DNA of 64,000 nucleotides, taken from assembly GCA_022661535.1 (NCBI GenBank), contig JAKULF010000002.1, positions 124,001 to 188,000 on the forward strand, written 5' to 3'. The DNA is from Eutypa lata. Lineage: Eukaryota > Ascomycota > Sordariomycetes > Xylariales > Diatrypaceae. Below are positions 49,733-60,550 of the stretch, piece after piece. Each line of letters starts with the position of its first letter. The first letter of the stretch is position 1. The position numbers were made by a program, and so were the translations under genes. A model generated the notes under the pieces. It was not told the origin of the DNA and did not search any database. It saw only the letters and a program-made list of their open reading frames with translations.

Positions 49733-51348
49733 TCAAGCCAACCCAACGCAAAATGTCATAAACGCCAAGAGAAAGCCCCCTATCCCAAACCCACTCTGAA
49801 CATCATCTTTAACCACGGTCCATGTGACAGCGACCACCAGACATGAGAGGAAACAGACGCACCCACACAAGAAAAGCACGAAGGTGTCTACGCCTTCAAC
49901 AAACTCTAAGCCCCACCCCACCGAGCTTCCATGCTGGGGAGATACGATTAGCTTTTCCCGGAGCCTTTTCGGGATCCGTTCGAACAGATATGGTAGGACA
50001 TTGGCATGGTCTGGGTTCTCGAAGAGATGTACCAGGAGGTTGGATCCGACTGGTGGCATCTTGTCTGGTGGTATCGGTTTGTACAAATACTGAGACTTCA
50101 TCTGTTCCGGTGGAAGGGATGGATGTGACAAAACGTCTGCGATCTCCGAGTGGTGCATCTCGAACTGCGCAACGATTAATTAATACTGGGCGCAATCCAC
50201 GTATGTGTGGGCTACAGGACTACGAACCTCGACGAAACGGATAGCTTTGACTCTCCGAAGCTGCAATCCCAGGATCTTTTGGCGTGCGAAGTCGTAGGCT
50301 GACCTTAACGACATAATGAAATCACGGTCCGATATGATTGTGCATACATCGATATGGTATACCTTGGGGGCCCAGCGCATGAAGGGAACACAAGCCAGCA
50401 GATACTTGTGATTGTCGTCTGGGTTGACATTCGGCTTGGCACAACATATTCCCGGATTAAGATTGGCTTGACTTCTAAAAAAGGGTAGTAAGGCTGGGTG
50501 AGACTTGACAGTATCTCTTTGACTTGTTTGCTGGTTTAGGCCTCTCCTGAATCCGAAAAACCTAGATAGGCTTGAACTAGCGTTTGTTAAGCTGAAGCGT
50601 TGAGTATTAAGGGGTTGATGACGTGTGCTGCCACAGTTGATCCTTAGCTCAAGGGCGTAGAGAGCACCCGGTACTATCTCAACGTAATCGTCATAAAGAT
50701 GCCGGCCACATTTCTATAAGGTCAGGTCATAGTAATTAGTGAAAGGGTTTGAGTAATTATAGGTGTGTATATTCAACTTACGCATGTCCAATTTATACGC
50801 TTTGTGTTCGGTCGCATTTGAGGCTTATACAATCTAGTAGAGATGTTTTCAAAGATTTGCCTAGCTCTGCCGTATACTCGGTTGCCGGACGGCAATCCCG
50901 ATGTTGCGGTCTCTTCCAGATATTTCCGCACCCTGAAACGCAAGACGCCTATCGCAGACTCGTCGACCAAATCGGAATCTGGTAATCGAACTAGGTGCTG
51001 CTTAATATCGACACCTCCATCATTGTCTATATTGGCTCCATGTATTAGTCGCTCGATTACACATGTGTAAATCTCGACATTTTTATAACCCATAAGAGTT
51101 CGAAAGGCTTCTTTGAAGTTCTTCTCTCCAGGTAAAAGAACTCTGGAAACTCTGGATATGTATACTGCTCGTCTAATATCCGTGGATGGATGTCGCTTCT
51201 TGTAATCCTCGATGTACGACCGAACAAATCCAGCTACGTGTTGGCTTGCTACCACGAGACTACCAGCGTGTAAGACCACTTGAGGCCACAGGTAAACTAG
51301 GTCAAGATCGCCAATTATCATATCAAGGAAGTGGTTTTGTTGAAGCAT
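49733..51348 (-). CDS. Uncharacterised conserved fungal protein with C-terminal membrane hairpin
   Basis: I read three exons: 51348-50782, 50713-50228 and 50164-49733. Intron 1 (68 nt, GTAAGT to ATAG) restores WTCKCGRHLYDDYVE. Intron 2 (63 nt, weaker donor GTTCGT, acceptor GCAG) removes an in-frame stop at 50180-50182 and restores IRFVEFEMHHSEIADV. The protein is about 494 residues. Family-like marks are VYLWPQVVLHAGSLVVAS, the CxCG-YDDY segment and, near the C-terminus, a GWGLEFVEG motif followed by two hydrophobic segments. This architecture recurs in unnamed ascomycete proteins; I know of no proven function. The same frame is open upstream to 51777 but is interrupted by a stop (51358-51360), so the true N-terminus is uncertain. 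Confidence 0.65.
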
Positions 51349-51357
51349 GCGCCTTCT

Positions 51358-51777
51358 TTAGAATTGTGAAATGGTGCTCTCGTCTAAGCTTGAATCAAAT
51401 GACTCCCGATTTTCTAATCCGAAAACACTTCTTGGCATTCCGCTTATCGGCTTAGTTTCAGAGTAATGTGTTGGGAGTGGCACTAGGGAGGTCTTGGGTT
51501 GAGCTGATAGTTGTGCGCTGCTGTCTTGTACCGTTGGAGTAGGCGATACCGGATTCGGATCGTAATTACGTCCATCGTAATTCCAAACTGTACCAGGACA
51601 TCCACCAGTCTGTCTATGAGTATAGCGACCTGTGTATTGACCCTCTCTTGGATCTCTGAATTCACCGTGCTGACTTGTTGGAATATTGTCTGCACGACTG
51701 TAAGAACGTGAGTCACGGGTCGAGATGAGCCTCTCACTACTCGACCGAGCGTTCTTTGTGTCGGATGGATGAGGCAT
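51358..51777 (-). other. Possible lost 5-prime coding extension of the neighbouring gene
   Basis: A 139-codon frame opens with MPHPSDTKNARSSSERL and is rich in Ser, Arg, Pro and Tyr. It ends with TAA only three codons before, and in the same frame as, the Met at 51348. It could be the disordered N-terminus of that protein, cut off by a nonsense change, or a chance frame in the 5-prime leader. No intron that would remove the stop is convincing. Confidence 0.35.
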
Positions 51778-52457
51778 GATGGTGGTAGATAGGTAGCGTA
51801 TAGAGAGTTATGGGCTAAAGCAACTGTGATATCTTTAGTTTATTACGAGGTGAAAGAGGCACTGGGATTTAAGGAGCACATGTAGATACGTACACATTGG
51901 AATGGTATGTTTCGCGATTTTAATGTCTCATTCTCATTGGATTTTATCTCTTCGAGACAACGCCATTGTACGGCGGATGGTATGATATCTATCTTTATTG
52001 TTGATATTCTCATCCTTAGAGAGTGTTTGTTCAGGCGGGGTTTATGCATGAGGTATGAGGCTTAACGATAAAAGGCCATTTGTGTCATAGGACCTTTCTA
52101 CACCAATGGTGATGGGCCGTTGAAGGTGGCGGGGAAATTGTGCAAGAGCCTTATGGTGTAGGGTTACATTGAGTGATCACTGCCGAGAACTGAACACAAT
52201 CGAATCATGGAGCTGATGATAACCAAGGAATAATTGACATAATCTTGAGCACAGGTAGTATTTATGAAGAAGCAATATGGAATTCTCCACTCCGCTAGGT
52301 TCAGGACACAATGAAGACAATATCGTTTCCGCAAGAGGTGTCTGCTTTTAATAGACTTCTACCAGATCAAAGATACCGGACTTCACAGCTTTTTAACAAT
52401 ATCTAATGTATTCTTCTCAATGCTATCGTTGCTAGGTCCTTAATTCTTAGCCGATGC
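51778..52457. other. Intergenic
   Basis: No feature was recognised. It contains the 3-prime region of the glucanase gene at its right end. Confidence 0.5.
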
Positions 52458-53295
52458 TTAGTTGACCTCTGCATACCAGTACCAGACATCGAATCTGGCA
52501 TTGCTACCGGTGAAAGGTTCCGTTCCAAATTGGAACGCTATATAGTTGTCAGTATTTTCCGTCGAAGAGGTTCTAGAGCAATAGAACACATACTGATGAG
52601 GTGCTGCTGGTCAGCCGGGAAGCCCTGTGTGCTCGTGACGTGGTCGTAGAAGAGCTTGACATCCGACTCGAAGACAGTGACCTCGCTCGGTGCAACGAAG
52701 CTGAAGACCTTCATAGCCCCGTTATAACCGACATGGAGATCCCAATCTTGGTCGTCGATGTTGACAGTACCCTGCGAGTCGCCAATGGGATAGATGTCAC
52801 CCTTCTTTGCGAGCCTTTAAGCATTCTGGTTAGCCCCTATCCGAATTTTTACCGCCATGTCGCGCGTATCCCTCTGAAGACTCACCAGATCATAAGCTCG
52901 TAGTCGCCGCTGCTAGTGTCGTGGTTCGGGTCTGCCGCCGTGAATAGGTCGTATGCGACATCCGCGCGGATATTGTCGCCAGTATACATCCACTCGGCCT
53001 TCGTGGGAAGGCTACCGATGTCCTTGACTAGTGGTTTGCTCGAAATCTCAACCCCGGAATAGGGGTAGCTTTTGACCAGGGTATCCCCACCAGACCATGA
53101 CCATTCAGTATGCCAACCAACGCCGACATCTCCAATGTTGTCAATGTGCGTGCACTGGTCGCCCGATCCAGAGCCAGAACCCCATTCGTTGTTGTTCAGG
53201 TAGTAGCCGTTGCTGGAGTAGTAGTCGTACTGTCCGCAGAGATCTTGGGCCCGGACAAGGGAGAGGAGAGCCGATAGGGCGAGGACAGACTTCAT
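52458..53295 (-). CDS. GH12 endo-beta-1,4-glucanase / xyloglucanase
   Basis: Three exons (53295-52886, 52814-52594, 52537-52458) give 236 residues, the usual size of fungal GH12. MKSVLALSALLSLVRA is a signal peptide, so the enzyme is secreted. The nucleophile Glu is in YELMIW, at the exon 1/2 junction, which splices to MIWLAKKGDIYPIG. The acid/base Glu is in GTEPFTG in the last exon. Introns are 71 and 56 nt with donors GTGAGT and GTATGT. GH12 enzymes cut cellulose, beta-glucan or xyloglucan in plant walls. There is no carbohydrate-binding module. It marks a plant-associated or saprotrophic lifestyle. Confidence 0.93.
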
Positions 53296-54386
53296 GGCGC
53301 TAGATTTTCTAGGATAATTTGACGATGTTGATGAAAGATAGACAGAGAGGTAGCCGGAATAATTGACGCGAACGCGGGTTGCTTTTAAAGTTGTTCGATC
53401 CGTACCGGTCGTCGTACTATAGAGCGTTCCTAAGATAGCAGGTGTTACGTTACGCCTCCTCGAAATTTAGCTATATCGTGCCGAATCATATGCTTCCTTT
53501 AATCCGCCATGTCGCAATTTCATTCCATCTCAGTCTAGTACGACGGCACCAGAGACAATGCTATTTATATCAACCTGCTAGAAATCGGATCGGCGTGCGC
53601 CAATGGCATTAGGTCGTAGTAAGCCCCTGGTTTGACTATATATGGTTTAGCGTATATGCTAACTAAAGGGACAACAGAACAGGGCTGACAAGGAGCATAA
53701 CTTTACATCAACCTCAGCAGCTCAACAGTCCACCTCGTAGGTACATAATATACACCAATCAAATATCTGGCTAGTTTCAGCTGTCCGTTTACTTTCTCGT
53801 TTTGATCAGGGGGCCCTGGTCTGATCGGCAATCTCGAAAGGAATTTAACTTGCCGAACGATACCTAATCTCCCATAACTAGATCAAGCCCGAATCGGCCA
53901 AGGAACCCTTAAATCCTAAGATCCTTAGCTCATGTCCCTTTGGCTATTTGGGCTGTTCTGCTTATACAGGTGGTGTCATCTGTGTGCCACCTGCTGTAGC
54001 TAGCTATACCACCACCTACATAGGTAGTAACTACCCACTGAAGAAACATTAACATGGCCAATCCCAGATGGCCGATATACCTTCCTGATTGATACCCTCC
54101 GGGCCGTCAGCGTCGTAGCTGCGTATTTACTTCTTCTGCATATGCACGCCGTCCCTCGCTTCATAAGCTTACAGTAGTTCAACTTATTTTTATTCCGTAC
54201 GTCTGATTTCTTTATTAATACCGCATAGTCTCTGTTACTGCTAACTAAGACCATGCGGTATTCCTATTGCTAAGTCCTCTGTATCGTGGTATGTCTCTAT
54301 ATATTTGCAGCCAACCGACATCCAACGTGCAGCCAACGGGTCTTGGCTGCGTCCCCATGTGACAGTTTCCCACATATCCATTCTTC
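53296..54386. other. Intergenic
   Basis: About 1.1 kb without recognised genes. The frame at 54000-54254 is featureless. It includes the presumed promoter of the glucanase gene. Confidence 0.5.
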
Positions 54387-56247
54387 TTAATCACCTCTTT
54401 TGATATCGTCTGCAATTTTCTCTGCCAGAGCATATACCGTGCTCTGTGGATGCCCGGGAGGGAGTAGAGCGAAGGAACTGGTGTCCACCACCCTCAGCCC
54501 AGACACTCCAATGACTCTAGCCTTGGCATCTACCACAGCATCCGGATCGTCTGCTTTCCCCATGCGGCAGGTTGTGGATGCGTGGAACACCGGCACAAGG
54601 GACTTTCGAATCACATCGAGGATCTGCTCATCGGTCTCAATAGTAGGCCCAGGAAAATACTCGACAGGGTCGGCCAAAATCTCTCTCAAGGCAGCAGTCT
54701 GGAATAATTGTCTTGCTCGTTTATACCCAGCAACAGCGATTTCAGCATCGATAGGATCAGTAAGCCAGTTAGGGTTAATGACTGGGAGATCAGTCGCCTT
54801 TGTAGTCTTGATAGTCACGCTTCCGCGAGACCTGGGGGCAGTTGGAGCAACAACTATGCTTGCATAGTCCAACCCGTCTTGGGGATAACCGGGATCAGCA
54901 CGAAATAGTGGAGAAGAGTAGTCCCCAAAGTATGCATCAACGGCGATGTACTCAAGATCGGGCCATGAGGCAGGCAGCGTCGACAGATATTTGCCGGCGT
55001 CTGTGGAAACCATACTTTGAGTAGCAAGTGGACCTCGTGCGTTTAGAAAGTAATTGTTCAAGATAGCAAGCACTTGGGTCGGGTCACCGAGCTCATTAGC
55101 CAGTGATTTTACTTTCACGCGATAGGAGGGGCCAAACATGATGTGATCACTCATGTTTTGTCCAACGCCTGGTCGATCAGCAACAACTGGAATGCCGAAG
55201 CTATCCAACGTTGCTGCTGGACCAATGCCCGAAATCATGAGGAGCTGCGGAGATTGGAAGGCTCCTGCAGATAGTATGACCTCCTTTCTAGCTCTGAGAA
55301 ACAGTCCCGAATCGATCTTAACGCCTGTAGCCCGTTTCTCGTTATCGAAAGTGATCTTTTCGGCGAGGGTGTCACGGAAGACCTTGAAATTTGGTCGAGC
55401 TTGGCAAGCATCAAGGAAGGCCGTCTGAGATGAGCAACGAATTGCTGTAGTTGGGTCCATAGTCATAGTACAGAACTGTGAGCCATTCAGCTCTCCGCTG
55501 TTGAAGTCGTTTGCGTGCGGAATCCCTACCTCGCTAAATGCCGACCCAAGATGTGTAGAGAATGGCCGGATGTCGTTTGGGTATGAGATAAGCAAAGGGC
55601 CTCCATTTATCTCGAACACGCTGGATTCGTATTTGATGTTGGCGTCTCGCGTTTTTACATTCGAATCTGGGGCTGTGAATTTGCAGCTCTTCTGGTAGTA
55701 CGGCAACATGTGCTGGTAGTTGAATGATTGATCCCCAACATTGTCCGCCCACTGCTGTAGAGATCCCTCGTCTGGGCGTTGATAAATCACTACGCCACGT
55801 AGAATTAGTCGATATCTTCCTGTAGAGCGGCCGATGATTCTTCACATATAATAATGAGAATTCGGGCTCTAATTTCTTAAGCAACTCACTTGTATGTCTG
55901 CCAGAACTGTAGTAATTGTCAGTGAGGAGAGCTACTTTCTGGAAGAAGTACAATTACCTGCCACCCAGGCATTTCCCTCTCGCATAATGTAGTTGTCTTT
56001 CATTCGCCCCTGCCTGTGGTGTTGTCATGAAACTCCAGTCTATGCCTTGATGTGTGTCTTCAGGAGATGTGCCTGCAAAGCTAACCGCACTGAGTGGAGT
56101 TGATGACAGGAGCGGACTCTTGATCTGGTAGTAGCTACCTGCTTCGATGACAGCGACCGAGATTTCGGATTCCTCAGACAGGCGAGCTGCTAAGGTGAGA
56201 CCCGCTGTCCCTCCGCCGATAACCAGATAGTCGTATACAGCACCCAT
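54387..56247 (-). CDS. GMC-family FAD oxidoreductase
   Basis: Three exons (56247-55958, 55906-55890, 55789-54387) give about 569 residues. Exon 2 is a 17-nt microexon; joining all three reads CLGGSSGRHTMIYQRPDEG, the conserved GMC signature. The intron lengths are 51 and 100 nt. The N-terminus has the FAD dinucleotide fold YLVIGGGTAGLTLAARL and VIEAG. A second signature is GAFQSPQLLMISGIGP. The catalytic pair near the C-terminus comprises FHASTTCRMG and PPGHPQSTVYA. There is no signal peptide, so it should be intracellular. It oxidises an alcohol or related substrate with FAD and probably oxygen; the specific substrate is unknown. It lies too far from the NRPS to assign to that pathway. Confidence 0.9.
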
Positions 56248-56839
56248 TTTGTTGTGTGAAGGTGAAGTAAAGTGAGATCCAAAGTAGAGCTAAAATAGCC
56301 AGGGAGATTAGAAGGAGTGCAGTCTGCTCAAATCAACCTCCAATTGTCGAGTAATGCAGCAAGTTCCCCTTCATGTAGCTAAGTATTATAGGAGAGGTGC
56401 AGTGTATGAATACGAGATTTACAAAGCTGGGGGCAGGCTCTGTATCTGGATGAAGGCTCTAGGCGATTTCAACGGCAACCGCTTGGCATCGGTGACCCGG
56501 GGTCAGGTCCTGGCGCCAACGTACATGACCGACATGGGGGAGGGGTGGGGGTCAATGGAGTAATTATACGTATAACATTTGGGAGTTGGTTCATCCGCGT
56601 TCCCTTGCATTGCATTATATGGAGGTGCGTCTGCGCCTGGTGCGCTGTTGCTTCAGGCTGCTCAATCGTTCGTAGATGAGTAGTTAGTCATCGATGAGCA
56701 TTTTAGTCACAACGCAACTACAATCAGAAAGTGGCAGACACCATTGATCTAGGTTGTACCTAACATTCCCCATATTGGACATGCACTTAGCCCTAACGCA
56801 AAAGAAACACACTGAGGTACTAGTCACTTTACGCTAAAG
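56248..56839. other. Intergenic, with a featureless 69-codon frame
   Basis: This is the upstream region of the GMC gene. The open frame at 56354-56563 has no motif and is probably chance. Confidence 0.5.
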
Positions 56840-57676
56840 GGCTTCCAAACAAAAAGAAAGTGCAGTGCTTCACCTGCTGTTCGGTCCACTCCCAGAAGTC
56901 CTTCGCATTACCTGTTCCACCTCCCTCTACCGTTCTACATGCCATTGCGATATCTCTCCTTAACGGCTCGATAAGGCCCCACTGGCCGACTTGTCACCTT
57001 TAGCAAGTGTACAGCTCACCATGAAGTCCACCAAGGCTCACCGAAAGCGTTATTTCTTTCCAGAGTGAGCTCCGCAGAGAATCACTCGAACAGCTCTATG
57101 TATGCTCCATAGATAGGATCGCGCTCAATCAGCTTCACTGCTAGCCGAAGCCAACCAGTATTTTGTGAAGAGCCAGTCTTTAGAACTCCTGGATCGGGAG
57201 ACTGGCAAAACGAGAGGCTCGTTATAAATTTGTTTACCAAAGAATTGTGACTCATTGTGACTCACTACACTGACGAGGCCAACTTGGTCATATCTTCGAG
57301 CACACTCAGTGCTATAAAGGGTATTTTCTACCTTACTTGATCCGTACTTTACCCATTGGTGCTGTGTTACCTGATAGTCGAGATTACACGTGGTAATACC
57401 CCCATCTAGGGCGGAATAGCCGGCAAAGACATAGATAACCGGATGATACGAACATTACCAGCTGCCGAAATCTTAGCCGTAGATAGTATGACAGGAATTA
57501 GGAGCTTAGTAAACAAGAAAGGTGCAATGGCATTGATTCCAAGTTAAGGCTTATCACCTTGTACAGTCTCACTGTCTTCAGGTAGAGCTATGATTCCAGC
57601 ATTGTTGAAAAGTACATAGAGCATATTCTCCTAAGCCAAGAACTTATTAGCCGGATTTTCAATGGTTAAAAGATCG
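56840..57676 (-). pseudogene. Relic of a short-chain dehydrogenase/reductase
   Basis: Minus-strand fragments in family order survive across shifted frames and stops. They are LYVLFNNAGI with PED (57560-57620), AIAPFLFTKLLIPV (about 57500-57535), KYGSSKVEN with YSTECARRYD and GLVSV (57270-57350), RDPIYGAYIELF (57085-57125) and a C-terminus GGTGNAKDFWEWTEQQVK (56860-56915). The catalytic YxxxK region is visible as YGSSK. The cofactor-binding N-terminus is missing: the match stops at DLLTIENPANKFLA near 57674, where an AT-rich terminal-repeat element begins. The gene was therefore truncated and then decayed. Confidence 0.8.
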
Positions 57677-58007
57677 TTTAAGTTTAAACGAAAATAAATT
57701 ATTAAGTATAAATAAAGAAAATAAATTTTATATAAAAGTATAATAATTACGAAGATAAATATATTTATATCATAAATCTTTTATAAAAACAATTATAATA
57801 AATATTAAAACATAAGATTAAATATGATTCGTAAATTTATTATATAAATTAATATAATATAACTTTTATTATTTAATTCTTTATAATTTAATATTATTTA
57901 TTTATATAAAGCTTTTATTAAAAACATTATTATTAATAATTAAACTTTTTATTTTCTTTGATTTTAAAATCTTTACGTGATTTAAAGAAATTTCGTTTGA
58001 AACTTAA
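57677..58007. mobile_element. AT-rich element with terminal inverted repeats
   Basis: A 330-bp block of extreme AT content is bounded by TTAAGTTTAAACGAAA (57678-57693) and, inverted, by TTTCGTTTGAAACTTAA (57991-58007). The ends match at all but one of 16 positions. No coding potential is left inside. It abuts the truncated dehydrogenase relic. It may be a MITE, or a larger transposon remnant with C-to-T mutation by RIP. I could not fix a target-site duplication. Confidence 0.5.
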
Positions 58008-58127
58008 TTTTTACAATTTTCTTGTAGTTGTAAAGCCGTACTGTTTTAAACAAACGTAGCGGTTCGGGAAATATTTGTTGCACAGCAAACGCTAGTCTAG
58101 CCAGCTTGATCTTTAAAATCATTTTGT

Positions 58128-58236
58128 GTATTAGGATTTGAACCCAATGCTGTACTACGTATAAGGCGGTCAAGCTGTAGGTCTGTAAGCTGTAGGTCTG
58201 TACGCTATAAACGCTTTAACTACCTTGGTAGAGTAA
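58128..58236 (-). other. tRNA-like relic or SINE head with a duplicated 15-mer
   Basis: On the minus strand the T-arm-like GGGTTCAAATCC (58136-58147) forms a 5-bp stem (TTGGG with CCTAA) and resembles a pol III B box. About 80 nt upstream is a weak D-arm-like AAGGTAGTTAAAGCG. No acceptor stem pairs properly, so it is not a working tRNA. Between them a 15-bp unit is repeated twice in tandem (58172-58186 and 58187-58201, exact). Confidence 0.3.
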
Positions 58237-58441
58237 TAAAGGTGACCTGCAGTCCAATATCTCGAATAGGAAAATACAAAACTGGTAGATAATGGGTCCA
58301 TGCGTCCAGCAGAGGGAAAAACAAGAACACAATAACCCTTTTTTCACTCCAGTTGCACCTCGTTACGTAAAAACGAAGGCATTAAGTAATGCAACGCACT
58401 TAAGTGGATGGTAGAGTACATTGCATTACTTGTCAGCCTAG

Positions 58442-58561
58442 GTCAGATAAGTCAGATGGGTCAGTTCGGCCAGTCCGGTCAGATCGGTGAGATCGGTCAG
58501 ATCGGTGAGATCGGTGAGATAGGTTAGATAGGTCAGATAGGTCAGATAAGTTAGATAGGTC
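58442..58561. repeat. 9-bp minisatellite, about 13 copies
   Basis: Thirteen tandem units of a 9-mer with consensus GTCAGATMG run in register from 58442 to 58558, with variants GTGAGATCG and GTTAGATAG. On the minus strand the unit reads as repeated Ser-Asp-Leu/Arg codons within an 84-codon frame that has no other coding marks. Confidence 0.85.
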
Positions 58562-59692
58562 AAAACACCAAAACTTAAGCTTACGATAATTGCCTAGTAA
58601 ATGTAATGGCTTCAAAGCAAGTTTAGTCATAGCCTTGGCGGATCTATAAATATGACTCAAATATATGGTACTTACTGTTGTATGCAATTTACTAGCAAAT
58701 ATATCTACTGTTTATGTCAACCCCTTCGATATTATAGCCATCAACATGTCAATTTAGTCCATCAATCCATCAAAATAATGGTGGTGGTGAGCTGATATAA
58801 ATCAATCAATAGGAGGTAGGTCGTTGACTGAATTGAGTCGATTTCAACCTTGAATTCATAACACAGCCCCACCCAGATCTACCTATGCCCAGGTGGTCAG
58901 TATCCTATAGTAGAGCTTCCGTCTGCACAATTAACATAATAGGAAATAACCAAGCTTTCATATTACAGTGTGTCAGAATTGTAGAGTGGTATATATGTAT
59001 GTAGTGTTCTGACTAGTGATGATACGCTATCATAAAGGAGTAATCCACCTTCAACAGAAGATTGCAGCTCGGTCTAATCAATTAGACGGTGATATGAACA
59101 CTTTCAAAGATATCTTTTTTCTAGTAAGGAGTAGATCCATTCTTTGAATAAAGTACGATTGCTTCAATGTCGGTCTTTATTTCCATCACTTGGGCGCTCG
59201 TTATGCTTCCACACATATGTCGTCCGAGTTCCACGTTCCCATAAAAGATACTATAGGACTTCATCGTGTTGTACAGCGTTAGCTGTGGAGGCGCCACGTC
59301 AATGTCCATTAAGATTATACGCATCCGCCTGACATTGGGTTTGACTGCGGCCGCTTACTTAGCTGACGAAGGAAATGATGTAACAACATCTACTATGCGC
59401 AGCCGAATTTTGTCTACGGGTTCAGGAAATCAAGACGTTCTGTATTTGTGCTTCGTAGTTGGAATGAAGTTGTCAGCGGCTTCCGGACTGTAGCACAAAA
59501 ATATGAAGGAAACATCTATATAAGAGACTACGACCTCTCTTTATCCAATTCGAATTCACCACTACCAACACATATCATCCATCAGACATAGCAAGCCATT
59601 TCAAGCAGCTCTATCACCTACCTATATCTCCATCACAAACTCAACAATTTTCCTAGACAACCACGTCCAAACTTCAAATCCGAACATTCAAA
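58562..59692. other. Intergenic; no recognised gene
   Basis: AT-rich DNA. The frame at 59266-59493 contains a segment reading LTAAAYLADEGNDVT that recalls a dinucleotide-binding helix, but nothing around it supports a family. The right end holds the promoter and CA-rich leader of the secreted protein at 59693. Confidence 0.45.
59517..59524 (+). promoter_or_regulatory. TATA box of the cysteine-rich secreted protein gene
   Basis: TATATAAG lies 170 bp upstream of the start codon at 59693 and is followed by a long leader rich in CA and CT, a usual layout for highly expressed fungal secreted proteins. Confidence 0.5.
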
Positions 59693-60149
59693 ATGCAGTT
59701 CTCCACCCTAGTCCTCGTCGTCGGCGCCGCCGTCATCGACCGAGCGCTCGCAGGCTGCTACACCAGCGGCGACAGCTGGGACGCAGAGCGCGGCTACGCA
59801 GAGCAGGCAGTCGGCGAACTCTGCAACTCGGGCACCAAGGGCGGTTTCACTGAGACTAGCTTCACTAGTGGCCAGACCAAGGCCATCTGCAGATCGCTGA
59901 AGAGCGGCAAGAAGGCGGACTTCTCTATTCACTGGGGCGGCGCCGGAACTATCGATCTTGCCGACTTCGACTGCGATTTGAGGCTGAAGAACGAGATCAA
60001 TGGCTGCCAGCATGGCGGCGATAGCACAACCGCTGACTGGAGGTTCATGTAAGTTCACCCCCTTCTAGATTAATTACCCTCAGTTGATTGTTAGCTAATG
60101 ATTGTCTGCGCATCAAAGTGCTGATCCCAACTCGGGCTCTTGCTCTTGA
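59693..60149 (+). CDS. Small cysteine-rich secreted protein, effector-like
   Basis: Exon 1 (59693-60048) and exon 2 (60119-60149) are joined over a 70-nt intron with donor GTAAGT, acceptor AAAG and a branch-like GCTAATG. The product is 128 residues and ends RFIADPNSGSCS. Residues 1-20 (MQFSTLVLVVGAAVIDRALA) are a signal peptide. The mature 108 residues have six cysteines, enough for three disulphides, and the motif GCQHGGDSTTADWRF. I have a general impression of similar small secreted proteins ending in ADPN-x-G-x-C in plant-associated fungi; no activity is established. AATAAA follows about 60 bp after the stop. The coding part is GC-rich and well delimited. Confidence 0.8.
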
Positions 60150-60550
60150 GAGTTGGACGGTGTCCTGTCATGAGAATAACTATAGGGGGAGAAGGAATAG
60201 TGCTGTATGAGACGAAAAATAAATCAGGTCGTAGCTCAGATATAGGCGGTGGATGGCCGCATTACGCTCGTTACTATAGATAGACATCCGTGGGTTTTCT
60301 AGTTTCATTTCTTTCGCTATAAATACACGACTTTGTTAGCTTCAATTAATAGAACTTGTTACCACTTAAACTTTACCAAGCCACGATATGATTCAAGGTG
60401 ACACTATTTCATTTCATTTTACTTTTTGACCGAATCCTTTCAAATGTCATCGGTAGTTATATGTTTACTTCAGCGAACTCTGATTTATATGCTCTCTATT
60501 GGTCCCTATCAACTTCTGCTCATAAATTAATGCATATAATGCGTCCATTA
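60150..60550. other. Intergenic
   Basis: 3-prime region of the secreted protein gene, with a possible poly(A) signal near 60213, followed by AT-rich DNA. Nothing else was recognised. Confidence 0.5.

Noticed and set aside
58442..58561. A CRISPR-like array
   Set aside because: Units are 9 bp and contiguous, without spacers, in a fungal nuclear genome.
58433..58687. An 84-codon protein with Ser-Asp-Leu repeats
   Set aside because: The repeats come from the 9-bp minisatellite, which stays open in any frame without stops; nothing else supports coding.
59266..59493. A dinucleotide-binding protein suggested by AAAYLADEG
   Set aside because: The phrase is isolated; no Gly-rich loop or downstream family motif is present in any frame.
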